From contig SYJV01000412.1 in the NCBI GenBank assembly GCA_005798335.1, forward strand, positions 1 to 59,428: a stretch of 59,428 nucleotides of DNA. Direction: 5' to 3'. The notes under the pieces were generated by a model, which saw only the letters and a program-made list of their open reading frames with translations, made no database searches and was not told the origin of the DNA. The position numbers were made by a program, and so were the translations under genes. Shown in pieces: positions 26,601-35,230 of this stretch. This DNA is from Planctomycetaceae bacterium. GTDB lineage: Bacteria > Planctomycetota > Planctomycetia > Pirellulales > Pirellulaceae. How positions within the stretch are numbered: the first letter of the stretch is position 1; every line of letters starts with the position of its first letter.

Positions 26601-27653
26601 ACGACCTGCGAACAGGGTCTTACGGCTGCCCGTGGAAACCTTGACTGCATCGCAGAACATCTAGCGCGGATCGAACGTCAGGTGCGAGAGAATCAATCCG
26701 CTCACCAACGATGCCAGTCCACGTTCGAGCGGTTACAACTGGAGGCACGTAATCCTATGGTTCGCGAGCAAACTTTGGTGGCCATCGAGCAAGCTCAAAA
26801 CGAAGTCGATCGTAGTGGCCGAGAGATTGAATTCGCGCGCGGTCAAAGTGATCCATTCGGCGCTGCACAGGCTATCGCGCGAGTTGCGAAGCTGTTGGAA
26901 GAACTGCAGAGCCGGGTCATATCCGACGCCCAGGCACATGCGGAAGCATCGCGAGCCGTGGTCGGTGCACAGCGGCAAATGGATGCTGCTCTCCAATTCG
27001 TGCGCCAGTCGCAAACAGATAATATCGCCGATAGCCCACTTACCAGCCAGTTGCATCAGCGCATCGCCGAGCTGCAGGGCGAACTGGCATCTATCGAGCA
27101 GGAACTGAAAATTCCGCACGGAGATTGGCAATGGGTCGACGATCGAGCTTCGCGATTGCAATCCGAAATCTCGACCGCCGCAAAAACGCTCAGCCAGGAA
27201 ATGCAGGCAGCCGGTCAAGCCCTGTTGTCGTTTCAGCAAGCTGCCAAGTCGGTGTATCAAGCCGAACAGTGGTCGGGATCGTGGGGAATTCGCGTCCCTG
27301 GTTCACCGGGCGTTGGCGAACTGGAACGAGCACGCTCCAGTTTGCAGCAAGGCAATTACAATTCGGTGCTCGAACTCAGTCGGCTGGCTGCTGCGGCGGC
27401 GATGCTTGCCATCCAGCAAGCCGAGCGTGAAGTTGCACGGCGACGTATGGAAGAGCAACTCGCAGCAGAGCGGGCTCGTCGCGCACGCGAAGCCTCGATG
27501 CGGCCTCCCACGGTAAACTTTCCGTTGGGCGGCGGCTCAAGAAGTGGACTTGGCAGCTGCACAGGAGGATTTTTTTCCGGCGGTTCACGAGACTCGAGCG
27601 ACTCATCCGGATCGGGTGGAAATACATCGGGATTCAGACGTTCGGGATGGTAA
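23604..27653 (+). CDS. Large TPM-like exported coiled-coil membrane protein
   Basis: 1349 residues. An N-terminal leader contains a hydrophobic segment near 50-70 (VILHFGIPSLVAFTCCLGQ, cut likely at THA-QR). Residues about 85-235 look like a divergent TPM domain (LKSWLAEHGPHWTVVLMQQ; GTVLVIFLRERKFSYFASD). A coiled coil follows, then a membrane segment at about 440-460 (ITIATMATIAGLIASGILWM). Nearly 800 residues of Glu/Gln/Ala-rich coiled coil come next. The C-terminus is a Gly/Ser tail (SSGSGGNTSGFRRSGW) of the sort that ends many TPM-domain proteins. TPM proteins are linked to membrane or photosystem repair in some lineages; no role can be given here. The very long cytoplasmic coiled coil is unusual for the family. 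The downstream hydrolase starts 14 bases after its stop. Confidence 0.78.
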   Translation: MVRLSDHPAGFLLETTYDFADHSTSNSAIERLWQQPLADTFARATAQYIRVILHFGIPSLVAFTCCLGQLTHAQRSEQSIAAGPVIIRSAEDVVRSWSSGHHLYVKGDVGVGANQLSELKSWLAEHGPHWTVVLMQQASEESYVGKDGRHYTGLDAVEYALGYGLSNRSAFGSLQHPTTKETDGTVLVIFLRERKFSYFASDAQDRRNLGEANWVGELDQPAFQAMRSGGRIIDAVKNTVQSVNARLARAIQAETDAAQRAERELQRAAIEFRARLVDTRQSIDKVIAQAAEFRSSAPNASGPLTAPPVDDWRRTLAEVESEISADSVRTLEQRHAIILDEVVRYLNEYAAIQGLAPHRASLEQRLVSLQTQPSSVVSSQIDRADAIMAKAIQAARDGSLNVSELLTEVDTAAADAEQLAQAEQRRSELLRLRSRWIRITIATMATIAGLIASGILWMLNRRRRPSMLRAVQEYDRSEASVRGETDNLDKLFTRCSDLLGSREKIDQRGYVGATREVALQALGHVDELFILSKEVKRVLEEARQLIYPRNPLGRVMNLFSSARFEQAINHVSGKPLRFSTTSGLPTVIRQRLRHAASTQPSGSESPQELTLTFEDAYTAFKQCGDQAEAALDEFESSLAGVHDVLASLQTKFEALTAQEKQLQQAAEHDGYLTVPNYFDVLIPSIQTDLNSADQMATFDAVEAMRGPITAAQRKIDEAASLGAQLAAARDKVFPVLHQCASQLKSLGYTSDWIDAHLDAITERANGLLKLTVGESIKDRIETLATDLKAIGSRAELTLNLATQIENQLSAELKEQATKISQTRHTLAGRLKLPDSAIMHEADRDPDETLASARQSMVAARTMLAYGRTESATEAIDTCTSESKRVSQILELSVAACQSYDQRRGTLQQSLEPMTIHAERTSGEIEQARQVYARSVLIIDTASRPEPAEDGVRVVDASLANNVDQLLQDAHRLVKQTRQSLDLAEVDFRAGRLLTSADRLTTCEQGLTAARGNLDCIAEHLARIERQVRENQSAHQRCQSTFERLQLEARNPMVREQTLVAIEQAQNEVDRSGREIEFARGQSDPFGAAQAIARVAKLLEELQSRVISDAQAHAEASRAVVGAQRQMDAALQFVRQSQTDNIADSPLTSQLHQRIAELQGELASIEQELKIPHGDWQWVDDRASRLQSEISTAAKTLSQEMQAAGQALLSFQQAAKSVYQAEQWSGSWGIRVPGSPGVGELERARSSLQQGNYNSVLELSRLAAAAAMLAIQQAEREVARRRMEEQLAAERARRAREASMRPPTVNFPLGGGSRSGLGSCTGGFFSGGSRDSSDSSGSGGNTSGFRRSGW

Positions 27654-27667
27654 CTTGGACAGAATAA

Positions 27668-28609
27668 ATGAAAGCTGTACTCTTCTTAACGCCAGTGATC
27701 GGAATACTGATTATGACCTCCACGCTGCAAGCACAAAGCAAAACGAACGATAGTTCAACAACTAAGAAATCAATTCGCACTGCCGAAGGTCGATCCACGG
27801 TCACCACTCCAACGATTCCACCAGGTGTACGACTCTTACCCGACGTGGAATATCTTCCCAACGGTCATACCCGCAACAAGTTGGATCTGTATTTGCCAAG
27901 CGATTCGAGCAAGCCAGTTCCGGTGATCCTGTGGGTCCATGGCGGCGGTTGGTCAGCAGGCAGCAAATCCCGCTGTCCAGCGATCCCGTTGACCGCGCAA
28001 GGATTCGCCGTTGCATCGATGAACTACCGATTCAGCCAGCATGCCACTTTTCCCGCTCAGATTCACGATTGCAAATCCGCCGTTCGCTGGTTGCGTACTC
28101 ATGCTCACCAGCATGGATTGGACAGCGACCATATTGGCGCCTGGGGCTCGAGCGCAGGTGGACACTTGGTCGCGCTGCTGGGTGTCAGCGGCGGCCACGC
28201 TGAACTGGAAGGCACGCAAGGAAATCTCGATCAATCCAGCCGCGTTCAAGCGGTTGTCGACTGGTTCGGGCCAACTGATTTCTTGACGGTTGGTAGCAAG
28301 CCTACTCGCACCAAACTGCTGGGAGGCAATCCGCTAGAAAATCGCGATATAGCTCGGCTGGCCAGTCCGCTCTACCACGTCAGCGAAGGCGATTGCCCGT
28401 TTCTGATCATGCATGGCGACAAAGACCATACCGTCCCGATCTCGCAGAGCGAAGTATTTGCTGCGGCGCTCAGTAAGGCGCGTGTTGAGACGACCTTTGT
28501 CACCGTCATCGGTGGTGGACATGGCGGCGCAAAGTTTACTGATGCCGAACAACTTGAGCGCGTTGAAAAGTTCTTTGCCAAGCATCTAAAACCATCATCG
28601 CGCCAATGA
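27668..28609 (+). CDS. Exported alpha/beta hydrolase (BD-FAE/carboxylesterase-like)
   Basis: 313 residues with a signal peptide (VLFLTPVIGILIMTSTLQAQ), then a hydrolase fold. The oxyanion motif is WVHGGGWSAGS, the nucleophile elbow GSSAGG, the acid HGDKDHTVP, and the base GGGHGG. The family includes carbohydrate esterases that act on plant or algal polymers; the actual substrate is not deducible. It starts 14 bases after the TPM-like gene and is probably co-transcribed with it. It is a paralogue of the minus-strand hydrolase at 22394-23293, so the pair brackets the large coiled-coil gene. Confidence 0.88.
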   Translation: MKAVLFLTPVIGILIMTSTLQAQSKTNDSSTTKKSIRTAEGRSTVTTPTIPPGVRLLPDVEYLPNGHTRNKLDLYLPSDSSKPVPVILWVHGGGWSAGSKSRCPAIPLTAQGFAVASMNYRFSQHATFPAQIHDCKSAVRWLRTHAHQHGLDSDHIGAWGSSAGGHLVALLGVSGGHAELEGTQGNLDQSSRVQAVVDWFGPTDFLTVGSKPTRTKLLGGNPLENRDIARLASPLYHVSEGDCPFLIMHGDKDHTVPISQSEVFAAALSKARVETTFVTVIGGGHGGAKFTDAEQLERVEKFFAKHLKPSSRQ

Positions 28610-28686
28610 TCTGGCTGGTGTAGTCCTGCGCAATGCCGCGAGTTTCGATGCAGCAAGATTTACGTTCAGTAGAAGCACATCAATCT

Positions 28687-29232
28687 ATGAATTTGACTAT
28701 AGTGCGGATCGGAATCATCACCGTTTCGGATCGGGCCAGCCGCGGCGAATACGAGGATCGCGGTGGACCGGCAATTCGCGATTATTTGACCGAAGTTTTG
28801 TCGTGCCCATGGGAGCCAGTCGCTTGCGTAATTGCCGACGAACTGGAATTGATCACCGACACCATTAAGAAACTCGCCGATAACGACGGTTGTTCATTAA
28901 TAATCACCACCGGTGGCACGGGACCGGCTCGGCGCGACGTTACTCCCGAGGCAACCGAAGCCGCATGCGACAAAATGCTGCCAGGGTTCGGCGAGCTAAT
29001 GCGCAAAGTTTCGCTGGAAAAAGTTCCCACGGCAATTTTATCTCGTCAAACTGCTGGCGTACGTGGTTCCACGTTGGTACTGAATCTTCCCGGACAACCG
29101 CGAGCGATTCGCGAGTGCTTGGACGCAGTATTTCCGGCAATTCCTTATTGTGTGGACCTTATTGAAGGTCCCAGGCTGACAACCGACGAACAGCGAATTC
29201 GCGCATACCGCCCTCCCGGCGCTAAACCGTAA
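28687..29232 (+). CDS. mogA: MogA/MoaB-family molybdopterin adenylyltransferase
   Basis: 181 residues from ATG 28687, which starts directly at the conserved strand IVRIGIITVSDRASRGEYED. TTGGTGPARRDVTPEAT is the substrate-binding motif and NLPGQPRAIRECLDAVFPAI the family C-terminal helix region. The enzyme adenylates molybdopterin before molybdenum insertion in molybdenum cofactor synthesis. In-frame ATGs upstream at 28633 and 28648 would add a non-homologous leader. No other moa/moe gene is adjacent; the MoaD/ThiS-like protein at 48475 is 19 kb away. Confidence 0.9.
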   Translation: MNLTIVRIGIITVSDRASRGEYEDRGGPAIRDYLTEVLSCPWEPVACVIADELELITDTIKKLADNDGCSLIITTGGTGPARRDVTPEATEAACDKMLPGFGELMRKVSLEKVPTAILSRQTAGVRGSTLVLNLPGQPRAIRECLDAVFPAIPYCVDLIEGPRLTTDEQRIRAYRPPGAKP

Positions 29233-29373
29233 AGCTGTGGCGGATCTAAATTTGGGTTGTCTGCGCAAACAGAACGCGATTGGGGTTTTGTATGTCGCAG
29301 TGATTTCAAATACAATCTAGGGATACCGCGTCGGTAAAATCCCCACACGTTGACCTCACCGAGAGTTTGGAAC

Positions 29374-30438
29374 ATGAAATATCGCAAACTTTGTTCGTTC
29401 GTGATTGCTATCGCTGCCTGGTCGGCAACAGCTTGGACCGCTCAAGCCGCTGAAGATGAGAAAAAAGCTCCTGCAAAGTCCGAAGCAGACGCAAAGGTAG
29501 GAACCGGGCCGTGGTTGACCGATGTCGTCTGGACCAGCGATAGTGACTTGATTGCCTCTCAGCCCCAAGGGTTATTGCTACGTCCAGCGGAATTAGTCAA
29601 GGCGAGCGCCAGTGATGTGGCCAAACTAGAAAAGATCGGCGAACAAGAGACATCCATCTGGAGCGTCTTGCACGTGGGCGGGGCGAATGTGGTGGCCAGC
29701 AACTACAAAGGCGAATTGTACTTGCATGGCAGTGGTGGTGCGCCCAAGAAATTCGAAGCTAATATGCGCTGGGTCCGAGCACTCTCGAAATCGCCAACCT
29801 TTGGAGAATTGCTGGCTGGAACTGAAGACGGAAAATTGGTCGTACTGTCGCTGGTCGATGCCAAAGAAGTGCGTCGCGTAGACGCCCATTCGGCCGCGAT
29901 CTTCGATATTGCCTTGAACGCACAAGGTGATAAGATCGCCGTGGCAGGCGGTGACGGATCAATCAAAATCATGAGTTGGCCCAAGCTCGATACGTTGGCC
30001 ACTTTGAAGCGCGGCAGCGAAGCCGTTTGGGCGGTTGTGTTTTCACCAGATGGCTCACGGTTGATCAGTGGCGGAGCCGATCGACGGCTGCAATTATGGG
30101 ACCTAGCCAGCGCCAAACTACTCGGTTCAATTGCGGTCACCTCGGATTGGGTCACGAGTTTAGCGGTACTGCCAAATTCATCTTTGGTCGTCGCCGGATG
30201 CATGAATGGCAAAGTTGAAGTGGCCGACTACAGCGCCATGTTGCCGGTCGCTCGCACAGCAGTGGCAGACAGCGGGATCTGGAGCATCGCCCTTTCGCCC
30301 AACGCCAAACAAATCGCCATCGCCACTCGCAAGCACGGCCTCAAGATCATCGAAGCGGGCCAGTGGACGGACGCCGCTAAAGCAGTCGCCGAGCGAGCCT
30401 CATCAGAAAAACCCCCAGCACCGAAAACCAACAAATAG
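29374..30438 (+). CDS. Exported WD40-repeat protein
   Basis: 354 residues from ATG 29374, with gagag about eight bases upstream. A signal peptide (LCSFVIAIAAWSATAWTAQA) is followed by a charged linker and then a propeller of degenerate WD40 repeats. The best units are AVVFSPDGSRLISGGADRRL with LQLWDLAS, and IFDIALNAQGDKIAVAGGDG. A Pro/Lys-rich tail ends the protein. Unlike the WD40 protein at 15980 it is exported. In planctomycetes such secreted propellers accompany DUF1549/DUF1553 proteins, but none is adjacent here. Function unknown. Confidence 0.85.
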   Translation: MKYRKLCSFVIAIAAWSATAWTAQAAEDEKKAPAKSEADAKVGTGPWLTDVVWTSDSDLIASQPQGLLLRPAELVKASASDVAKLEKIGEQETSIWSVLHVGGANVVASNYKGELYLHGSGGAPKKFEANMRWVRALSKSPTFGELLAGTEDGKLVVLSLVDAKEVRRVDAHSAAIFDIALNAQGDKIAVAGGDGSIKIMSWPKLDTLATLKRGSEAVWAVVFSPDGSRLISGGADRRLQLWDLASAKLLGSIAVTSDWVTSLAVLPNSSLVVAGCMNGKVEVADYSAMLPVARTAVADSGIWSIALSPNAKQIAIATRKHGLKIIEAGQWTDAAKAVAERASSEKPPAPKTNK

Positions 30439-30598
30439 TGCAGGCGACTCCTGGCGAGCAGAGAGCGCAAGGAAAAAGCACCAAGGTAATCAACGACTTT
30501 AGAAACGTTGATCGACTTGCTTTCTCGCCATGATCAGCTTGTTGTAATGGAATTGCTGTGGCAACAGATTAGATCCGTTCACTACTTGGGAGGACACG

Positions 30599-30886
30599 AT
30601 GGTCAAGCTGTTGCGAGTGACGCCTAAAGCTATGCACAACCTCCATCTCGAATATGAAGACGGGACCATCGGCGACGTCGACATGGCGAATTTGGTCGGC
30701 AGAGGTGTTTTCAAAGCTTTGTCTGATACCTCTGTGTTCGAATCCGTAACGGTTGGCGAACATGGCGAGGTGCGCTGGTCGGACGATCTAGAATTGTGTG
30801 CAGATGCGCTTTATTTGCAGGTGACCGGAAAGCGAGTTGAAGACTTATTTCCAAGTCTTGGGTCTCATGCGAATGCCGGAACTTAG
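30599..30886 (+). CDS. DUF2442 domain protein
   Basis: 95 residues that match the DUF2442 pattern: an N-terminal strand (VKLLRVTPKAMHNLHLEYED), a GVFKAL segment and the C-terminal GEVRWSDDLELCADALY. A strong gggagg (30588-30593) lies five bases before the ATG. The next gene (DUF4160) begins inside this one. The two families are frequent neighbours and the pair resembles a toxin-antitoxin-like module by size and overlap, but this is not shown for either protein here. Confidence 0.88.
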   Translation: MVKLLRVTPKAMHNLHLEYEDGTIGDVDMANLVGRGVFKALSDTSVFESVTVGEHGEVRWSDDLELCADALYLQVTGKRVEDLFPSLGSHANAGT

Positions 30887-31133
30887 CCAGTTTTACGGCA
30901 TCGTCATCAAGATGTACTATAATGATCACAATCCGCCGCACTTTCATGCCGAGTACGGCGGGTTTCAAATGGTCGTTGACACAGTTACGCTAGCTGTAAT
31001 TGGCGGTCGTCTGCCGCCCCGTGCCACTCAACTTGTGATGGAATGGGCGAGTGAGCATCAACAGGACCTGCGGGATGCTTGGCAACAGGCGAGAAATTTG
31101 GAACCCCTCGATCAAATCGATCCGCTTCCGTGA
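30867..31133 (+). CDS. DUF4160 domain protein
   Basis: 88 residues from ATG 30867 (ATG 30873 is the alternative), overlapping the DUF2442 gene by about 20 bases. The family signature is complete: FYGIVIKMYYNDHNPPHFHA, then a beta strand and LVMEWASEHQQDL. The conserved HNPPHFH cluster is a likely metal- or nucleic-acid-binding site (inference). The tight overlap implies coupled translation with its partner. Confidence 0.9.
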   Translation: MRMPELSQFYGIVIKMYYNDHNPPHFHAEYGGFQMVVDTVTLAVIGGRLPPRATQLVMEWASEHQQDLRDAWQQARNLEPLDQIDPLP

Positions 31134-31334
31134 TTTCCACATTCAGTCAACAAGTCAACAAGAAAACTCGCAAGATAAAATTATGTAGTGAGTTGGGCAG
31201 CAGGTACTGGAGAATTGGAAGATCCGGCTTCGTTGCTCGCTTTCTGTCATGATCATTAGCGGTCAGAGGAAGTGGAATCGCGGAAAATTAATTGGCTAGA
31301 TAGGCATGGCAGTGATCAAACCAAGCAGACGCAA

Positions 31335-32099
31335 CTAATTTTCGGGTTTGTCGCTGACTTGTTGAGAGATCCAATTGGGGTCTTTCTCAAAATACATCAA
31401 ATGTTGCCAAGGTAGGCCGTCGTATTGTTGGGCGAGACGGAATCCGTTGGCGGAGTATTCTCTGAGAATCTGCTTTTTGGTCATCTTGTGTTCGGGCTTG
31501 ATGGGAACGGTACGATCTTCTTCGCGAAATTCCAAGAGTGCGATTTGACCGGTGGGTTTTAATGAATGCCGGATTGCGGCCAACATTTGTTGAGGATGCG
31601 AAAACTCGTGGTAAACGTCCACTAACAAGACCATATCGACGGATTCCTTGGGCAACTTGGGATCGACGATCGTTCCAAGCACTGGCTCGATGTTCTTGAC
31701 GCCTTCACTTTCCGCTCGCAAACTCAACAAATGCAGCATCTCGGGCTGGATATCGACAGCCAAGATCTTGCCGTCGGGCGCGACCTGTTTCGCCATCGCG
31801 AGTGTGTAATATCCGTTGCCGCAACCCAGGTCACATACGACCATGCCTGGCTTCAAACGAAGTTGCTTGAGCACTTCCGATGGACGTTCTTCCGATTCTC
31901 GCGTGGGGCGCACCAACCAATCGGCACCATGATAGCTCATCGCCTGCGCGATACGTCGTCCCATATACGTGGAACGCGCCGGCGGAATAGTTTCGGATGA
32001 GTTCTTTTGCTGCGCTTCAGCCCACGCCGGAATCAATCCCGCCAGCAAACAGATCCAGAACAACCAGGCGTTCAATTGACGTTGCATGTTAAGATACAT
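31335..32099 (-). CDS. Exported class I SAM-dependent methyltransferase
   Basis: 254 residues. The N-terminus is a signal peptide (LNAWLFWICLLAGLIPAWAE), followed by a Rossmann methyltransferase. Motif I is VVCDLGCGNGYYTLAMA, the acidic strand end is ILAVDIQPEM, and DMVLLVDVYHEF corresponds to motif IV. It is similar to a group of short methyltransferases found in planctomycetes and proteobacteria with the phrase YHEFSHP. Export is odd because S-adenosylmethionine is cytoplasmic. Either the leader is an anchor or the protein has another ligand. It starts 29 bases after the aminotransferase gene and may be co-transcribed. ATG 32087 is an alternative start. Confidence 0.85.
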   Translation of the reverse strand: MYLNMQRQLNAWLFWICLLAGLIPAWAEAQQKNSSETIPPARSTYMGRRIAQAMSYHGADWLVRPTRESEERPSEVLKQLRLKPGMVVCDLGCGNGYYTLAMAKQVAPDGKILAVDIQPEMLHLLSLRAESEGVKNIEPVLGTIVDPKLPKESVDMVLLVDVYHEFSHPQQMLAAIRHSLKPTGQIALLEFREEDRTVPIKPEHKMTKKQILREYSANGFRLAQQYDGLPWQHLMYFEKDPNWISQQVSDKPEN

Positions 32100-32128
32100 T
32101 CCTGTCCAGTGCCCAATAACGAGCTGTG

Positions 32129-33001
32129 CTAAGTTGCTTGCGGATCGTTGCGCACCAATTGATGAAAGGCGATCATCAGTTTCTTCGTCAACTCACCCAC
32201 GCCGCCGGTACCGATCGGGCGTCCGTCCAGTTTGACGACTGGAATGACTTCGGCAGCACTTCCGGTCAAGAAACACTCTTGGGCGACGAAGACATCGTGC
32301 CGCGTAAAGGGAATCTCAGCCACTTCGATCGACATGCGGTGAGCCAATTCGATTACTGCGTTGCGCGTGATACCTTCCAAAATACCCGCATCGATCGGCG
32401 GTGTCAGCAACCTGCCTGTGCGAAGAATAAAGATATTGTCGCCGGTACACTCGGCCACTTCGCCGCGATGGTTCAGCATCAGAGCTTCGGAGCAACCCGC
32501 CAGTTTGCCTTCCAAGCGAGCCAGAATATTGTTGAGATAATTCAGTGACTTGATGCGCGGGCTGAGTGCCGCAGGATGGTTGCGAATGGTAGACGCAGTG
32601 ATAATTTCCAAGCCGTTTTCGTATTTTTCCTTGGGATACAGCTCGATGTGATCGGTGATAATGATGACTTGAGGGTCGGAGGTCTTGGCCGGGTCCAGTC
32701 CCAGCGATCCGGCTCCGCGCGTAACCACCAATCGAATATAGGCATCGACGAGCTGGTTGCGGTGCAGGGTATCGTTGACGGCTTGTTGCAACGCATCTTT
32801 GCTCATCGGAATGTTCAGTTGAATCGCTGCCGCCGATTCGTACAGCCGATCGATGTGCGCTCGATGGCGGAACACTTTGCCGCCGTACGCGCGCATGCCT
32901 TCGAAGACTCCATCTCCGTACAGTAAACCGTGATCGTACACGCTAACTTTGGCATCCGCTTTGGGGTAGTATTTTCCATTGATATATACTTCGAGCGACA
33001 T
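32129..33001 (-). CDS. ilvE: Branched-chain amino acid aminotransferase (class IV, PLP)
   Basis: 290 residues from ATG 33001. Class-IV aminotransferase motifs are present: VYDHGLLYGDGVFEGMRAYG, the PLP-lysine segment RIKSLNYLNNILA, and AECTGDNIFI with EGITRN. The enzyme transfers the amino group between glutamate and the 2-oxo acids of leucine, isoleucine and valine. D-amino-acid aminotransferase is the main alternative, but length and the EGMRAYGGKVF start favour IlvE. The frame extends 12 codons upstream without homology. Confidence 0.9.
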   Translation of the reverse strand: MSLEVYINGKYYPKADAKVSVYDHGLLYGDGVFEGMRAYGGKVFRHRAHIDRLYESAAAIQLNIPMSKDALQQAVNDTLHRNQLVDAYIRLVVTRGAGSLGLDPAKTSDPQVIIITDHIELYPKEKYENGLEIITASTIRNHPAALSPRIKSLNYLNNILARLEGKLAGCSEALMLNHRGEVAECTGDNIFILRTGRLLTPPIDAGILEGITRNAVIELAHRMSIEVAEIPFTRHDVFVAQECFLTGSAAEVIPVVKLDGRPIGTGGVGELTKKLMIAFHQLVRNDPQAT

Positions 33002-33119
33002 CGTCTTTTGGTCAACCTCTCTTGGTCTTGCCGACACAATCGTTATAAAAGTTGTTTATGCATGAACGCCTTGCGAGGAACGATAGTGTACCAACTACTG
33101 GAATGCCTTTGAGCCCCAT

Positions 33120-33785
33120 TTAAATGATGGAGCGCAATCGAGCAAACTCGACCTCTTTGCCGACTACCAGTAACATCTGATCATCTGACAACCGAAAATT
33201 TGCATCTGGCAACATGGTCAGTCGGCCCGAAAGGGCGTCTTTGATGCCCACAACCCAGATGCCGTAACGCTTTCTCAATTCGAGTTCGATCAACGTCTTA
33301 CCGGAAAAATCAGCCGGAACGGCGATCTCCACGAAACTGTATTCGGGATCGATCGGCAGATGATCGATGACGCTTGGCCAAGTCAAACGGTCAGCAAGCT
33401 GCGTCGCGATTTCAATTTCGGGAAAGATTACGCGCTCCACTCCTAGCGATTTTAGGATTTTTCCGTGCTCGCGCGTGACACCTTTGACAAAGATGTGTTT
33501 GGCCCCCAGTTCCTTCGCGTGCAGGGTCGCCAGCAAGGATCGAGTAATATCCTCGCCTAAACTAATCACTACACCGGTAACTCGATCAAGGCCTAGCGCT
33601 TCCAGTGATTCTCGCTCCGTGGCGTCGCCGATGATGCCTTCGAAAAGAAATTGCTGCAAATCCTGAACGATCTCCGCACTGGCATCGATTCCCGTAATAC
33701 GGCAACCATTCGCTTTCAGCTTTTTCGCCAGCGCTGCTCCAAACGATCCCAGCCCGATCAAGACAAAGTGCTTCAGTTCAGCCAT
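33120..33785 (-). CDS. ktrA: Potassium uptake regulatory subunit KtrA/TrkA type
   Basis: 221 residues: an RCK-N domain with dinucleotide motif GLGSFGAALAKKL and acidic strand end ITGID, then an RCK-C domain from about residue 140 (SFVEIAVPADFSGKTLIELE). Such proteins form octameric rings on the cytoplasmic face of the KtrB channel and gate it in response to ATP/ADP and c-di-AMP. The ktrB gene lies 68 bases upstream on the same strand, giving a complete two-gene Ktr system. Confidence 0.93.
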   Translation of the reverse strand: MAELKHFVLIGLGSFGAALAKKLKANGCRITGIDASAEIVQDLQQFLFEGIIGDATERESLEALGLDRVTGVVISLGEDITRSLLATLHAKELGAKHIFVKGVTREHGKILKSLGVERVIFPEIEIATQLADRLTWPSVIDHLPIDPEYSFVEIAVPADFSGKTLIELELRKRYGIWVVGIKDALSGRLTMLPDANFRLSDDQMLLVVGKEVEFARLRSII

Positions 33786-33853
33786 GTTTCAATTTGGATA
33801 AATGTGATTTTGATTCGACCAGCCTATCAACTTCGGGATCGAGGCCACTACGG

Positions 33854-35230
33854 CTATCCCACCAACGGCTCCTCGACTGAGTACTGTACCGCGCGAGGTC
33901 GCCGTTCAATGGTCAGCGCCGCAAAAACCGTGATAGGCCCCAACCGGCCTAAAAACATCAGTGCAATGATAATCAGTTTCCCCGCCGCCGAAAGCTGCGT
34001 AGTCAGCCCCGTGGTCAACCCAACAGTTCCCAGTGCGCTGGCGACTTCGAACGCAGCCGCCAGAAATGACGAGCCATTATCTTTGAAGCGTTCGTCACCT
34101 TGCTCAATCATCAATAGCAGTGTCAGCGCGATCGCCGCTACGGTGAGAAACAACATGACCGCCGCCATCGCTCGGTCGATACTCGATTCAGGAATTGTGC
34201 GGCGAAAAATTTCCACCTGCTTGCGTCCTTGCAAACGAGACACAGCGTGCAGCAGCAACATGCCGACCGTGGCAACTTTCATGCCACCGCCAGTCGAACA
34301 GGCGCCCGCGCCGATCACCATCAACACAATCATAAAAAACAACGAAGCGCTAGACAGTTCGGCAATATCCACAGAATTGTATCCCGCAGTTCGACAGGAG
34401 ACGCTTTGAAAAATTGGAATCAACATGCGCTGTGACCAACTCTTATCGACCAGGACTCCATCCGCTTCCAATCCACCGAGCACAAATGCTCCGCCGAACA
34501 CCAATAAAAACGAACCGATTACCGTCAGCTTGGTGTGTAATTTGAGGTCAAGTATTGTCTGAGTGCGGTGATTTCTCAGCCAACGAGCTAGATCGGTTAG
34601 TACTGGAAATCCAATGCCACCAGCTATGATGAGCGCCATCAGCGTTAGGTTCACTAGCCAGTCGCCACTATAGCGGACAACTGAGTCGTCATAGAGTGCA
34701 AAGCCAGCATTGCAAAAAGCCGAAATGGAGTGAAACAGACTGTGCCACAGAGCCTTACCAAGCGGATATTCGGCCGCGAATCGAGGCAGCATCACAAGTG
34801 CCCCCAGCAGTTCGATGCCAATGGTCAACAAGAACACCCGAACGATGATCAGCTTGAGATTGGCGCTCGATGATGCACCCAGCGTTTCGGAAATGATGGC
34901 CTGCTGGCGCAAACCTGCTCTGCCGCCCAATTGCGCAAGAATAAACGTCGTGATGGTCATAATTCCCAGACCACCAATTTGTATTAGCGACAAGATTACC
35001 ACTTGGCCCAAGAATGAAAAATCATTCGGCGTACTGCGCACCGAAAGTCCCGTCACGCACAGCGCACTGGTGGCGGTAAACAGCGCATCCAACCAAGTAA
35101 TTGGTGACGATGGGTTCCCCGAGCATGCTGGTAAACGAAGAATCATCGTTCCTAGCAATAGTATCCCCGCATACCACAGCAGTGAAGTTCTTGCGGGATA
35201 ACGGACCAGCTTGCTGGCCAATGTGGGCAT
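33854..35230 (-). CDS. ktrB: Potassium transporter membrane subunit KtrB/TrkH type
   Basis: 458 residues with about ten membrane helices. The four pore loops carrying the selectivity-filter glycines are visible: SALCVTGLSV, SAFCNAGFAL, SCRTAGYNSVD and SALGTVGLTTGL. It imports K+ with Na+ coupling or a membrane-potential drive, controlled by KtrA encoded just downstream. It is the first gene of a probable ktrB-ktrA unit. Length is normal for KtrB and there is no sign of damage. Confidence 0.93.
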   Translation of the reverse strand: MPTLASKLVRYPARTSLLWYAGILLLGTMILRLPACSGNPSSPITWLDALFTATSALCVTGLSVRSTPNDFSFLGQVVILSLIQIGGLGIMTITTFILAQLGGRAGLRQQAIISETLGASSSANLKLIIVRVFLLTIGIELLGALVMLPRFAAEYPLGKALWHSLFHSISAFCNAGFALYDDSVVRYSGDWLVNLTLMALIIAGGIGFPVLTDLARWLRNHRTQTILDLKLHTKLTVIGSFLLVFGGAFVLGGLEADGVLVDKSWSQRMLIPIFQSVSCRTAGYNSVDIAELSSASLFFMIVLMVIGAGACSTGGGMKVATVGMLLLHAVSRLQGRKQVEIFRRTIPESSIDRAMAAVMLFLTVAAIALTLLLMIEQGDERFKDNGSSFLAAAFEVASALGTVGLTTGLTTQLSAAGKLIIIALMFLGRLGPITVFAALTIERRPRAVQYSVEEPLVG

